Part shown: one piece after another, positions 8,994 through 18,210 of the stretch
How the letters are laid out: every line of letters starts with the position of its first letter
Numbering within the stretch: the stretch's first letter is position 1
Assembly: GCA_027920525.1 (NCBI GenBank)
Contig: CP115858.1
Span: 2,666,001-2,730,000 of the forward strand
DNA length: 64,000 nucleotides
Direction of reading: 5' to 3'
Source: Chryseobacterium daecheongense
GTDB taxonomy: Bacteria > Bacteroidota > Bacteroidia > Flavobacteriales > Weeksellaceae
Translations under genes and position numbers: made by a program
The notes under the pieces: generated by a model
What the model saw: only the letters and a program-made list of their open reading frames with translations
Database searches by the model: none
Told to the model about the DNA's origin: nothing

Positions 8994-9251
8994 ATGGAAG
9001 ATTTAAAATTAGAATTAAAACACAAAATTATAGAAGTTCTTAACCTTGAAGATGTAGCTGTTGAGGAAATCAAAGACACAGACCCGTTATTTGGTGGTGG
9101 TTTAGGATTAGACTCTATTGATGCGTTAGAACTGATTGTTCTTCTGGATAAGGATTATGGAATAAAATTAGCTGATCCAAAGAAAGGAAAAGAAATTTTT
9201 CAATCTATCGATACGATGGCAAAATTCATCGAAGAAAACAGAACAAAATAA
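8994..9251 (+). CDS. Acyl carrier protein (plus-strand operon)
   Basis: 85 residues, acidic. The phosphopantetheine attachment serine is Ser41 in GLGLDSIDALEL. The motif is GLDSID rather than the fatty acid synthase GADSLD, typical of dedicated pigment carriers. It probably carries the growing aryl-polyene or the alkyl chain. There is a 53-base gap upstream and only 3 bases to the next ketosynthase. Confidence 0.94.
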   Translation: MEDLKLELKHKIIEVLNLEDVAVEEIKDTDPLFGGGLGLDSIDALELIVLLDKDYGIKLADPKKGKEIFQSIDTMAKFIEENRTK

Positions 9252-9254
9252 TTA

Positions 9255-10454
9255 ATGGGTCATAAAATTGCCATAACAGGAATGGGCATCATTTCTTCCG
9301 TTGGCAACAACGTGGAAGAAAATTTTATTTCGCTGACAACAGGCCGGCATGGCATTTCGGACATCCAAATGTTTGAAACCCGCCATGCAGGACATATTAA
9401 AACAGGTGAAATAAAACAGTCTAATGAAGAACTTGTACAACACCTTCAGCTGAATGAAGACAACAATGTTACAAGAACCTCTTTATTGGGAATGATTGCT
9501 GCAAAAGAAGCTGTAGAAAATGCAGGAATTTCCGATATCAATGCCTTCAGAACAGGCCTGATTTCCTCGACTAGTGTCGGAGGAATGGATATTACTGAAA
9601 AGTATTTCTACAACTATGAAGACTTTCCTGAAAAGCAAAAATATATTGATGCTCATGATGCAGGAAACTCCTCTTTAGCCATTGCAGATTATCTGGGCTT
9701 AAAAGGAATGGTATCAACAATAAGTACCGCATGCTCATCGGCAGCGAATGCGATCATGATGGGAGCTAAGCTTATTAAAAATGGGGTGCTGGATCGTGTG
9801 ATCGTAGGCGGAACAGATTCTTTATCCAAATTTACACTCAATGGGTTTAATACCCTAATGATTCTTACTGATTCTTATAATACTCCTTTCGACCAGAACA
9901 GAAAAGGATTGAATCTAGGTGAAGCAGCAGCTTTTCTGGTGCTGGAGTCTGATGAAGTTGTAAAAAAAGAGAATAAAAAGGTTCTTGCCTATCTTTCAGG
10001 TTATGGAAATGCAAATGATGCCCATCATCAAACCGCGTCGTCTGAAAACGGACAAGGTGCCTATCTTGCGATGCAGCAGGCATTAAAGGTTTCCGGAATC
10101 AACAAAGAGGAAATTAACTACATCAATGTTCATGGAACAGCCACTCCCAATAATGACCTGTCGGAAGGAATTGCAATGATCCGTATTTTCGGAGAAGGAA
10201 ATGTTCCCGAATTCAGCTCCACCAAAGCTTTTACAGGACATACATTAGCCGCTGCGGCAGGAATAGAAGCAGTTTATTCCATTTTAGCCATTCAGCACGG
10301 CATTATATTTCCGAATTTGAATTTTAAAACTCCTATGGAAGAATTCAACCTGGTTCCGGTTACTGAACTTAGGAAAAAAAATATCAACCATGTCTTATCC
10401 AACTCATTCGGATTCGGAGGAAATTGTTCAACCCTAATTTTCTCCAAGCCATGA
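9255..10454 (+). CDS. Beta-ketoacyl-ACP synthase (FabF-like)
   Basis: 399 residues with the complete active site: Cys160 in STACSSAAN, His293 in NVHGTATPNND, His329 in FTGHTLAAAAG, and the C-terminal SNSFGFGG loop. It is likely the elongating ketosynthase of the polyene. Its stop overlaps the next start as ATGA at 10451-10454. Such coupling with a Cys-less ketosynthase suggests a KS/chain-length-factor pair. Confidence 0.93.
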   Translation: MGHKIAITGMGIISSVGNNVEENFISLTTGRHGISDIQMFETRHAGHIKTGEIKQSNEELVQHLQLNEDNNVTRTSLLGMIAAKEAVENAGISDINAFRTGLISSTSVGGMDITEKYFYNYEDFPEKQKYIDAHDAGNSSLAIADYLGLKGMVSTISTACSSAANAIMMGAKLIKNGVLDRVIVGGTDSLSKFTLNGFNTLMILTDSYNTPFDQNRKGLNLGEAAAFLVLESDEVVKKENKKVLAYLSGYGNANDAHHQTASSENGQGAYLAMQQALKVSGINKEEINYINVHGTATPNNDLSEGIAMIRIFGEGNVPEFSSTKAFTGHTLAAAAGIEAVYSILAIQHGIIFPNLNFKTPMEEFNLVPVTELRKKNINHVLSNSFGFGGNCSTLIFSKP

Positions 10455-11512
10455 GTTCAGTGTATATCAATGGGGCCTCATGTATTTCGGTACAGGATAC
10501 ATTAGCTGAAGATTTTTTTGGTCAGTTCAAACCTGAAAACTCTGTACCAATTGTAAAAGCAATAGAACCGGCATATAAAGAATTTATTCCCGCAGCAATG
10601 ATCAGGAGGATGTCTAAAACGGTAAAAATGAGCTCGGTCGCATCTCACTATGCCTTGAAAGAGGCTGGAATAGAAAAACCGGATGCCATTATTGTAGGAA
10701 CCGGAATGGGCTGTTCTCAGGATTCTGAAAAATTCTTAAAAAATGTAATCGACAATCACGAGGAATTTTTAACTCCAACTTATTTTATTCAGTCGACGCA
10801 CAATACCGTAGCCGGCCAGATTGCTTTGGCTCTACAATGCCACGCTTATAATTTTACTTATGTCAATACTTCTTCAGCTCTAGAGTTTTCCCTACTAGAT
10901 GCCAAACTTCAGCTTACCGATGATGAGGCTGAAAATATACTTGTTGGCTCTACGGATGAACAGACCGAAAGAACAATGGAACTTTACCAGCTCCGCCACA
11001 TCATTAAAAAAACCGAACATTTTCCTGTTGATTTTTTAACATCAACAACAAAAGGTGTACTATGGGGTGAAGGTTCAAGCTTTTTTGTCATTGGAAAAAA
11101 TAAGGCGGAAAATTCTTATGCCCAGATCAGGGACATTCAAATAACCAATAAACTTGAACAGCAGGAAACCGAAAGATTTATTGAAGCTTTTCTCGTGAAG
11201 AATAATCTTTCTCTTACCGATATTGATGCCGTAATTTTAGGATTCAGTGGCGATCAGGAATCGGATACGTATTATAAAACAGCAATGAATCTGTTTCCTG
11301 AATCAGCATTGCTATATTATAAACATTTAAGCGGAGAATACAATACGGCAAGTGGTTTTTCAACATTCATGGCATGTCATATTCTGAAAAATCAACAAAT
11401 CCCGGAGATCATGATGATCAATTCTATAAAAAAGAATGCGATTAAAAATGTGCTTTTGTACAATCATCTTTTAGGAAATGATCATAGTTTGGTATTGTTA
11501 GAAAAGGTATGA
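10451..11512 (+). CDS. Ketosynthase-like chain-length-factor homologue lacking the active-site Cys
   Basis: About 353 residues of thiolase/ketosynthase fold. At the nucleophile position the sequence reads YVNTSSALEF, so Thr140 stands where Cys is expected. The HGTGT motif is replaced by LGFSGDQES and the GHxxG motif by YKHLSGEYNTASG. All three catalytic positions are therefore lost, as in chain-length factors of type II polyketide systems. The ATG at 10451 overlaps the upstream ketosynthase stop (ATGA), preferred over an upstream start at 10424. It likely pairs with the preceding enzyme. Confidence 0.83.
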   Translation: MSSVYINGASCISVQDTLAEDFFGQFKPENSVPIVKAIEPAYKEFIPAAMIRRMSKTVKMSSVASHYALKEAGIEKPDAIIVGTGMGCSQDSEKFLKNVIDNHEEFLTPTYFIQSTHNTVAGQIALALQCHAYNFTYVNTSSALEFSLLDAKLQLTDDEAENILVGSTDEQTERTMELYQLRHIIKKTEHFPVDFLTSTTKGVLWGEGSSFFVIGKNKAENSYAQIRDIQITNKLEQQETERFIEAFLVKNNLSLTDIDAVILGFSGDQESDTYYKTAMNLFPESALLYYKHLSGEYNTASGFSTFMACHILKNQQIPEIMMINSIKKNAIKNVLLYNHLLGNDHSLVLLEKV

Positions 11513-11669
11513 TAGGATAAAAGGACGGAATTTTTAATCTTTACATTTCAAAATCGTTAAATTGTAAGCGGGTAACACCTTGTATGTTCTCAATTTTTTA
11601 GATTTTTCGTTCTGCTGTGTCAAACCCCGGATGAAAAATTTCAGATTGGAAATTCAAAAAAACAATACA

Positions 11670-12422
11670 ATGAAGCATTATTCAATGATCCTGTTTTATA
11701 TATTCTGTAATGTATTTATTTATGCATTTCACGGGAGCTTTTGGGTATATGTATTCTGCTTTTTGCTTTTTTCGGCATTTGTGGTTTGGGGTTCCTTTGA
11801 TATTAAGCTGGGCTATTTTGTGAATAGCATTACCCATAAAAAAACAAAAGTTAAAGAGGTTGCCCTTACTTTTGATGACGGACCGACTGAGTTTACACCT
11901 CAATTTTTAGATCTGCTTCAGGAACATCACATCAAAGCAACATTTTTTTGTATTGGAAAACAAATTGAGAAATATCCTGATACGTTCAAAAGGATTATTG
12001 CCGAAGGTCATAACATTGGAAACCATACGTATACCCATTCTAACTCAACGGGTTTTCTACCGACAGCAAAAATGACTGATGAAATAGCAAAATGTGATGA
12101 AATAATTGCTTCTGTGGGAAACACCACAACCGTATTATACAGGCCTCCATTTGGAGTGACCAATCCTTCCATAGCTAAAGCAATTAAAAGAAACGGAAAA
12201 ATAAGTATCGGCTGGAATGTACGATCGCTGGACACCGTTATAGAAGATGAAAGGAAAATCTACAAAAGGATTACATCTAAAATAAAACCCGGCAGCATTG
12301 TGCTTCTTCACGACACTTCAGAAAAGACCTATCGTGTTTTGGTAGATTTATTGCTATTTTTGAAGGATAAAAAGTATTCTGCTTTTACTATTGATTCAAT
12401 TATAAAATCAAATAAAAAATGA
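11670..12422 (+). CDS. Polysaccharide deacetylase family protein (NodB domain)
   Basis: About 250 residues: two hydrophobic N-terminal segments, then a NodB homology domain with VALTFDDGPTEFTPQ, ATFFCIGKQ, the metal-binding IGNHTYTHSN, and the later RPPFG and LLHD motifs. The TFDDGP Asp pair and H-x3-H metal site are intact, so it is probably an active carbohydrate esterase acting outside the inner membrane. The start at 11670 (MKHYSM) precedes the first membrane segment; starts at 11631 or 11580 are possible. Its link to pigment chemistry is unclear, though deacetylase-like genes occur in these clusters. It overlaps the next gene by 4 bases. Confidence 0.82.
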   Translation: MKHYSMILFYIFCNVFIYAFHGSFWVYVFCFLLFSAFVVWGSFDIKLGYFVNSITHKKTKVKEVALTFDDGPTEFTPQFLDLLQEHHIKATFFCIGKQIEKYPDTFKRIIAEGHNIGNHTYTHSNSTGFLPTAKMTDEIAKCDEIIASVGNTTTVLYRPPFGVTNPSIAKAIKRNGKISIGWNVRSLDTVIEDERKIYKRITSKIKPGSIVLLHDTSEKTYRVLVDLLLFLKDKKYSAFTIDSIIKSNKK

Positions 12423-13045
12423 TTAAAAATATTGCTTTCGGAGCATTTTTATTGGTTTCAGGTTTCTTTTTTGCTCAAAACACAGCAATGACAGGAACCG
12501 AGGCAAAGGCGTTTGTAACGAAGGTATCATCTGAAACACAACAAATCAAAACTTTGCAGAGCGACTTTACCCAAACCAAAAAAATGGATTTCCTGGATAA
12601 GAACATTGTCACCTATGGTAAGATGTCTCTTAAATCGCCCAATATGCTAAGCTGGAAATACACCAAGCCTTATCAATACAGCATTGTTTTTAAGGAAAAT
12701 AAGATCTTTATCAATGATCAGGGGAAGAAATCCTCTGTTGATGCAAAAAGTAAAACATTTGAAAAAATTAACAAACTTATTGTAGGAAGCTCCAATGGAA
12801 AAATGTTTAGTGATCCCGAATTCATCGTCACTTACTTCAAAAGTTCTGCTTACAATATTGCAAAATTTACTCCTAAATCTGCTCAGCTCCTGAAGTACAT
12901 CAAACAGATCGAGCTATATTTTCCTAAAAATGAATCCACCGTTGCCCAGGTCAATATGCTGGAAGCATCAGGAGATACGACGAATATAGTTTTCAAAAAC
13001 ACAAAGATCAATGCCCCGATTTCTGCATCAGAGTTTTCTTTATAG
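12419..13045 (+). CDS. LolA-like periplasmic carrier protein
   Basis: 208 residues with an N-terminal signal peptide ending near FFAQ. The body shows the LolA outline: IKTLQSDFTQTKKMD near residue 43, then GKMSLKSPNMLSWKY and later KYIKQIELYF. LolA proteins carry lipids or lipoproteins across the periplasm; aryl polyene clusters often have one, presumably to bring the pigment or its anchor to the outer membrane. The start overlaps the deacetylase stop by 4 bases, and the end overlaps the next lipoprotein gene by 35 bases. Confidence 0.85.
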   Translation: MIKNIAFGAFLLVSGFFFAQNTAMTGTEAKAFVTKVSSETQQIKTLQSDFTQTKKMDFLDKNIVTYGKMSLKSPNMLSWKYTKPYQYSIVFKENKIFINDQGKKSSVDAKSKTFEKINKLIVGSSNGKMFSDPEFIVTYFKSSAYNIAKFTPKSAQLLKYIKQIELYFPKNESTVAQVNMLEASGDTTNIVFKNTKINAPISASEFSL

Positions 13046-13643
13046 TACTCTTCTACTGTTTTTCATATCCTGTAAGACCTATCAGCTTACTGATTTAAAA
13101 CCTGCACCAGGCACTGAGAAATCTGTTGAGAACTTATATTTTTCTTCAAAAGAAGATTATGTGTATAAATGCCAGATCGATATTTATAAAAATCACGTCA
13201 GTGGAATTCTTATCATAAAAAGGATCAACGAAACTACACATCGCGTGGCATTGACATCAGATTTTGGAAATAAACTTATTGATTTTGAAATTTCAGATCA
13301 AGATTTCAAAATCAATTATATCATTCCTGATCTCGATAAGAAAATCGTAAAAAACTTCCTGAAGAATGATTTTCAACATCTTCTGAAGCAGACCTATCCG
13401 GTACAGGAAAGTTTTGAAAATGATCAGTCAAAGATTTTTGTCTCTCAGGAAGACCACAACAAGTATTATCTGTTTTTTGATAAAAAGGACGGCTTGCTTC
13501 ATCAGATCATGTATACAAGGAATAATAAAGCAAAAATCGATTTTACTTTTGAAGCAAAAAAACATATATTCGCGGATAGTATCAATCTTCAACATAAAGA
13601 TTTCAAGATCAATATAAAGTTAGTTCAAATAACAGAAACCTAG
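13011..13643 (+). CDS. Lipoprotein of unknown function
   Basis: 210 residues. A hydrophobic leader (LYSTLLLFFISC) ends in a lipobox with Cys at about residue 21, so it is probably a lipid-anchored envelope protein. The rest has alternating beta-rich stretches with many lysines, like LolB-type or DUF-type partners of LolA. A LolB-like role is attractive because it follows the LolA-like gene with a 35-base overlap, but no motif proves it. Confidence 0.7.
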   Translation: MPRFLHQSFLYSTLLLFFISCKTYQLTDLKPAPGTEKSVENLYFSSKEDYVYKCQIDIYKNHVSGILIIKRINETTHRVALTSDFGNKLIDFEISDQDFKINYIIPDLDKKIVKNFLKNDFQHLLKQTYPVQESFENDQSKIFVSQEDHNKYYLFFDKKDGLLHQIMYTRNNKAKIDFTFEAKKHIFADSINLQHKDFKINIKLVQITET

Positions 13644-13649
13644 TAACAG

Positions 13650-14021
13650 ATGCAAACCATTCTTACAGACTTTTATACTCTAAAATCGTACGACAAAGCG
13701 GAAAACGGAAGCTTCGTTGCCCATATCAGATTAAACAGTGATCACGAAATTTTTAAGGGACACTTCCCGGGAAATCCGGTTACGCCCGGAGTGTGCATGA
13801 TGCAAATTGTAAAAGAACTTACAGAAGAGATCACCGGTTCAAAGTTGTTCTTAAAAACAGCTTCCAATGTGAAGTTTATGGCCATCATTAATCCTTTTGA
13901 AACACCCGACCTTACTGTACAGCTCGATATTAATGAAGGAGAAGATGAGATTAAAGTAAAGAACACGACTTTATTTGGCGAGACTATTGCATTAAAGATG
14001 TCTGTACATTATAAAAGATAG
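13650..14021 (+). CDS. FabZ/FabA-like hotdog protein with altered catalytic glutamate
   Basis: 123 residues. The FabZ signature GHFPGNPVTPGV is clear with His38. The following helix, where FabZ has the catalytic Glu, reads GVCMMQIVKEL, placing Gln52 at that position. It may therefore be a modified dehydratase, a thioesterase or a binding subunit. It lies 6 bases after the lipoprotein gene and 5 bases before the next one, so it is an operon member. Confidence 0.8.
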   Translation: MQTILTDFYTLKSYDKAENGSFVAHIRLNSDHEIFKGHFPGNPVTPGVCMMQIVKELTEEITGSKLFLKTASNVKFMAIINPFETPDLTVQLDINEGEDEIKVKNTTLFGETIALKMSVHYKR

Positions 14022-14026
14022 AAATT

Positions 14027-14512
14027 ATGAAATTCATCTTATCGCTGGTAGCCGTATTTACATTTTTCTTTCAGTCCTCTGATCTGGAGTCATTGAGAAA
14101 CAGCTATGCGAAAGCCAATCAATCGAACGCCAATACTCAGTCCTTTATCAATATCGCGGAAAAACAGTCTTCAACTGATCCCGTTATTTCCGGTTATAAA
14201 GCAGCTGCACAAATTATGGAAGCCAAGGTAACCACTGAAAAAGGAAAGAGAAAATCTTTTGTAAAAACAGGTGCAACAAGTCTTGAAAGTATTATTAAAA
14301 ATAATCCTAACAATATTGAATTGAGAGTGATCCGCCTGAGCGTTCAGGAAAATATTCCTAAAATTGTAGGATACCATTCCAGTTTAAAAGATGATAAATT
14401 ATTCATTCTGAACAATTACAGCAAGCAGAATCAGGCTTTAAAAAGCTATATTCAGAGATTTGCAGCGCAGTCTAAAACTTTTACTCCAGCAGACAAAGCT
14501 TCATTAAAATAA
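14027..14512 (+). CDS. Secreted protein of unknown function
   Basis: 161 residues with a short signal peptide (MKFILSLVAVFTFFFQSS). The mature part is helical and basic, rich in Asn, Lys and Ser, without recognised motifs. Conserved-looking stretches include LRNSYAKANQS and NPNNIELRVIRLSVQENIP, the latter a tetratricopeptide-like helix. Its place between the hotdog protein and the glycosyltransferase supports an envelope role in the pigment pathway. I do not recognise the family. Confidence 0.62.
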   Translation: MKFILSLVAVFTFFFQSSDLESLRNSYAKANQSNANTQSFINIAEKQSSTDPVISGYKAAAQIMEAKVTTEKGKRKSFVKTGATSLESIIKNNPNNIELRVIRLSVQENIPKIVGYHSSLKDDKLFILNNYSKQNQALKSYIQRFAAQSKTFTPADKASLK

Positions 14513-14516
14513 AACA

Positions 14517-15683
14517 ATGACCCTTCCTGAAGTACAAAATACAATTTCCGAAAAGAAAATCTGTATTTTAATTCCCACCTACAACAATGAAAGAACACTG
14601 GCAAGAGTTATTGATGGTGTTTTAGAATATACTTCAAACATTATTGTGGTCAATGACGGATCCACGGATTCCACAGCTCAGATACTGAACGGCTATCCGC
14701 AAATTACAGTCATTACACTTCAGGAAAATAAAGGTAAAGGAAACGGCTTAAGAACAGGTTTCAGAAAAGCAAAAGAATCAGGATTTCATTACGCTATAAC
14801 AATAGATTCTGATGGCCAGCATTACCCGGATGACATTCCGGTTTTTACAGAAGCCCTTATCAAAGAAAAAGAAGATGTTTTGCTCATCGGTAACCGAAAT
14901 ATGTCTCAAGACGGAATTCCTAAGAAAAGCAGCTTTGGAAACAGGTTTTCTAATTTCTGGTTTTGGTTTGAAACAGGTATTAAATTAGAAGATACCCAAT
15001 CTGGCTACCGTCTGTATCCATTACTAAAGATCCCCAAGAAATATTTTACCCCAAAATTTGAGTTTGAGATTGAAGTTATTGTAAGATCTGCATGGCGGCA
15101 TATTCCTGTTAAGAATGTCCCTGTTAAGGTTCTATATGATCCTGCAGAACGGGTTTCTCATTTCAGGCCATTTAAAGATTTTACCCGGATAAGTATCCTG
15201 AATACCATTCTTGTTACGATTACCCTTTTCTACATTATTCCAAGAAATTTTATTAATAATTTCCGTAAGAAAAGTCTCAAAAAGTTCATTAAAGAGGATG
15301 TGCTTGAAAGTGATGGCAGTAACAGAACGAAAGCTTTTTCCGTTGCATTAGGTGTATTTATCGGGCTGTCACCTTTTTGGGGATTTCAGACACTGCTTGT
15401 TATTTCCTTATCAGTATTATTTAAATTAAATAAGGTGTTGGCTTTTGTCGCATCCAATATAAGCTTACCTCCCCTTATTCCTTTTATCATAGCAATCTCT
15501 TTATTTATCGGAGCTCCTTTCGTACATGGTGAAAGCAATGTTTTTAACCAGGAATTAAATTTCGATCTGGTAAAGAATAACCTCCTTCAATATGTTATCG
15601 GCAGTATGATCCTTGCAAGCACAGCATCTGCTATTTCAGGTGCTGCAGTCTATCTTTTTCTTAATAAAGTAAATCCTGAATAA
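14517..15683 (+). CDS. Family 2 glycosyltransferase fused to DUF2062
   Basis: 388 residues. The N-terminal GT2 domain has ILIPTYNNERTL, VVNDGSTD at 44-51 and the DSDGQH metal-binding motif at 97-102, close to dolichol-phosphate-sugar synthases. The C-terminal domain (about 260-388) has LGVFIGLSPFWGFQT and hydrophobic helices typical of DUF2062. It likely glycosylates a lipid or polyprenyl phosphate at the inner membrane. It is the last gene of the plus-strand operon and converges with the next gene 2 bases away. Confidence 0.88.
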   Translation: MTLPEVQNTISEKKICILIPTYNNERTLARVIDGVLEYTSNIIVVNDGSTDSTAQILNGYPQITVITLQENKGKGNGLRTGFRKAKESGFHYAITIDSDGQHYPDDIPVFTEALIKEKEDVLLIGNRNMSQDGIPKKSSFGNRFSNFWFWFETGIKLEDTQSGYRLYPLLKIPKKYFTPKFEFEIEVIVRSAWRHIPVKNVPVKVLYDPAERVSHFRPFKDFTRISILNTILVTITLFYIIPRNFINNFRKKSLKKFIKEDVLESDGSNRTKAFSVALGVFIGLSPFWGFQTLLVISLSVLFKLNKVLAFVASNISLPPLIPFIIAISLFIGAPFVHGESNVFNQELNFDLVKNNLLQYVIGSMILASTASAISGAAVYLFLNKVNPE

Positions 15684-15684
15684 T

Positions 15685-16050
15685 TTATTTAAATACAACC
15701 CCTGAAAATAACAAAAGGGTTAATATAACAGTAATAAATATCGAAACGATAACCAACACCATTTGAGCTGTTGCATAGGTCCTGGCTTTCTCGTCCTCTT
15801 TTATTTCAAAGGAAAAATTAATTTTATGAGGGCTTTTGATAATCCACCAGATAAACAACAACAGGATCAGGTTAAGAATGATGGGAAAAAATAAAAACAT
15901 TTTGCTGCCAAATCCATCTGTATTTTTTCCATATCCGTGGATAGGAATAATCTCGGGAATGGAATCATATACACTTACTAAATAACAAGTGTAGCACACA
16001 ATAATAATAAAAGGAATACTAAATAAGATTTTAATCTTCTTCGAAATCAT
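15685..16050 (-). CDS. DUF1648-like membrane protein
   Basis: 121 residues with three hydrophobic segments (about 8-28, 50-70, 95-118). The periplasmic loop after the first helix reads YDSIPEIIPIHGYGKNTDGFG, close to the DUF1648 pattern of a Pro-rich loop followed by a Gly-Asp-Gly turn. Function unknown; related domains occur in SdpI-like immunity proteins. It ends 2 bases from the convergent glycosyltransferase gene and has no obvious link to the pigment pathway. Confidence 0.68.
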   Translation of the reverse strand: MISKKIKILFSIPFIIIVCYTCYLVSVYDSIPEIIPIHGYGKNTDGFGSKMFLFFPIILNLILLLFIWWIIKSPHKINFSFEIKEDEKARTYATAQMVLVIVSIFITVILTLLLFSGVVFK

Positions 16051-16116
16051 TGAATCGTTTTTACTTATTCTCAGAATAATGTAATATTATTTTGAGCCTG
16101 CAATATAGTATTTTAA

Positions 16117-16151
16117 ATAAAAAACTGCATAGCCTTTCGACTTTGCAGTTT
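16117..16151 (-). terminator. Rho-independent terminator after the FG-GAP gene
   Basis: Arms 16122-16129 and 16144-16151 (AAACTGCA and TGCAGTTT) pair perfectly around a 14-base loop, and on the minus strand a run of T follows. It lies 24 bases past the stop of the minus-strand FG-GAP gene. Confidence 0.75.
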
Positions 16152-16174
16152 GAAGTTATTAATTGATTGTAGTA

Positions 16175-18187
16175 CTATTTTTTAGTTACTTTCTGCGAAT
16201 ATAATTTGCCATTCTTATCTAATAACACGAGAATATAAGTACCTGTGTTCAGCTGTTTAATCGATATTGTATTTCTTTCAACTTTTGTCTGCAAAGCTAT
16301 TCTACCGCTTGCATCAAATAATCTGGCCTCCACCGGAACGAAATCGGCGTTGGATTTGAAATTTAAAAGGTCCGCACTCGGATTAGGATAAACTGTCAGC
16401 AGTTCTTGTGTATTTTGCACTTCCTTCACATCAAGATGTGTTCCTTCCACAACATGCAATGTTGTATCCGGGGTAACATTACTAATAACATCTACCAATC
16501 CGGAAGGCCATTTTACGACCACTTTTCCGATCGTTGTTGCTTGCCCGATTCCAAAATGAACATTAAGAGTATTCATATTCATAAAACCTACCCCACTTTG
16601 CACATCCCGAATCTGTTTACCCCATTCTCCGTAAATCTCAACTCTTGCCCCGATTCCATTTCTGTTACTCTGGGTTCCCCTCAATGTCACTTTTAACCAG
16701 TGATTAGAATTTCCGTCATTAATCATGATCGTTTGTCCACTTTGAATGTCCAGGAAACCATCGTTATTCAGATCACCTATTGGACGCTTGTTAAAGTCAA
16801 GACTATAAGGATTAAGGTTAGGAGTGAATTGGAAGTTTCCATTGCCAAACATAATTGTATTTCCAGCTCCCAATACATCGAGGAATCCGTCATTATCAAA
16901 ATCATAGGCCACATATTCCCTGCTTAGATTGCTTATAATATCATATCCGGAGCCTGCAGATACATCAGTAAAGGTGCCGTTACCATTATTTTTCATGACT
17001 CTGCTCAACCCGTTTGAGGTAGAATTTATCCCAATGATAGCATCCATCCAGCCGTCGTTATTAAAATCCCCCCATGCAGAGGACCATGTCTGTGTAGGAT
17101 TCGCCATATTAGCTGCCACTGCCACATTCGTAAACGTTCCATCACCATTATTCCGGTGCAGCTCATCTACGTTTCCTCCTGGCCCTGAACCACCACCACT
17201 GCATTTTGCAATATAAAGATCCATATCTCCGTCATTATCATAATCAATCCAGATAGAACCATAATTACCTCCTGAAGGAAAATCTCCCAATCCTCCCTGG
17301 TTATGGTTCATATTAGTACCATCATTCAAATAGAACCGGTTCGGCGCATTATCATCACATACAAAAGCATCAAGCTTTCCATCTTTATTAATATCTATAA
17401 AATTGGTACGCTGTGTCAGGAATGTTTGGGGTTTTCTGTCAGAAGTGTACCCCGTTCCATCTGCATTGGCCTTTAAAAAACAAATGCCATTTCCCGAACC
17501 ATATATCAGATCATTAAATCCGTTATTGTCATAGTCTCCAGCTGCTATGCTCCAGCTAGGGGTAACTGTGGTGTTGGGAACGTTATAGGTAACCGGATTA
17601 AAAGTTCCTCCAGGCTGCTGGTAGGAGATTGCAATCTGCGTGTTACTCAAAACAGATACAATATCATCCAGATAATCCCCGTTCATATCTACTACACAAT
17701 TATTATAAGTACCATAAACATTACCGGACTGCGGGGTAAAAGACACCCTGTTGACAAGCGGAGCCGTTTCAGATACCGTGAAATTGAATCCTGAACTGGA
17801 CCACTTATTATCAAAAACAATATAATATGTTGTGCCGGCCTGTGCTGTAAATGTTACCTGAGAAGCGTTTCCTAAAAAATCATCATTCGCCGTTACACAG
17901 GTCAATGCTCCGCAGGTGCCTTTAAATATAATCTCCCGGGTATCAACATTTTGTCCTGTAATGACTGTTGAGACGGTAACACTCCTATCCTGGGTCGCGG
18001 TATATTTGTACCATAATCCGGCTGTACCAGGCAGTCCGATATTACATGCCGTAGTAGCTGCAGTTCCGGTAATTACAGGTGCTGTATTTGTTCCCAGCAC
18101 CACATTCAATGCAGAAGCACACGTTAATTGTGCAATTCCCCAGGTTATATTGAATAACAAAATAAAAAGGGATAAATTTTTTCTCAT
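16175..18187 (-). CDS. Secreted FG-GAP/ASPIC-UnbV repeat protein with T9SS sorting tail
   Basis: About 670 residues. After a signal peptide ending near GIAQ comes a bacterial pre-peptidase-like domain (about 20-135), then at least six FG-GAP/VCBS repeats recognisable by DxNxDGxxD calcium-loop motifs (for example DINKDGKLD, DYDNDGDMD, DFDNDGFLD). Next is an ASPIC/UnbV (CRTAC1) domain (KVVVKWPSGLVDV) and a C-terminal type A sorting domain (TVYPNPS ... KVTKK). It should be exported by type IX secretion as a surface or released adhesin-like propeller. The ATG at 18187 precedes the signal peptide; an upstream start at 18244 would run into the preceding gene. It is 23 bases after a diheme cytochrome gene. 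Confidence 0.88.
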   Translation of the reverse strand: MRKNLSLFILLFNITWGIAQLTCASALNVVLGTNTAPVITGTAATTACNIGLPGTAGLWYKYTATQDRSVTVSTVITGQNVDTREIIFKGTCGALTCVTANDDFLGNASQVTFTAQAGTTYYIVFDNKWSSSGFNFTVSETAPLVNRVSFTPQSGNVYGTYNNCVVDMNGDYLDDIVSVLSNTQIAISYQQPGGTFNPVTYNVPNTTVTPSWSIAAGDYDNNGFNDLIYGSGNGICFLKANADGTGYTSDRKPQTFLTQRTNFIDINKDGKLDAFVCDDNAPNRFYLNDGTNMNHNQGGLGDFPSGGNYGSIWIDYDNDGDMDLYIAKCSGGGSGPGGNVDELHRNNGDGTFTNVAVAANMANPTQTWSSAWGDFNNDGWMDAIIGINSTSNGLSRVMKNNGNGTFTDVSAGSGYDIISNLSREYVAYDFDNDGFLDVLGAGNTIMFGNGNFQFTPNLNPYSLDFNKRPIGDLNNDGFLDIQSGQTIMINDGNSNHWLKVTLRGTQSNRNGIGARVEIYGEWGKQIRDVQSGVGFMNMNTLNVHFGIGQATTIGKVVVKWPSGLVDVISNVTPDTTLHVVEGTHLDVKEVQNTQELLTVYPNPSADLLNFKSNADFVPVEARLFDASGRIALQTKVERNTISIKQLNTGTYILVLLDKNGKLYSQKVTKK

Positions 18188-18210
18188 GTTTTCTTCAGGT
18201 TGTTTAGTTT

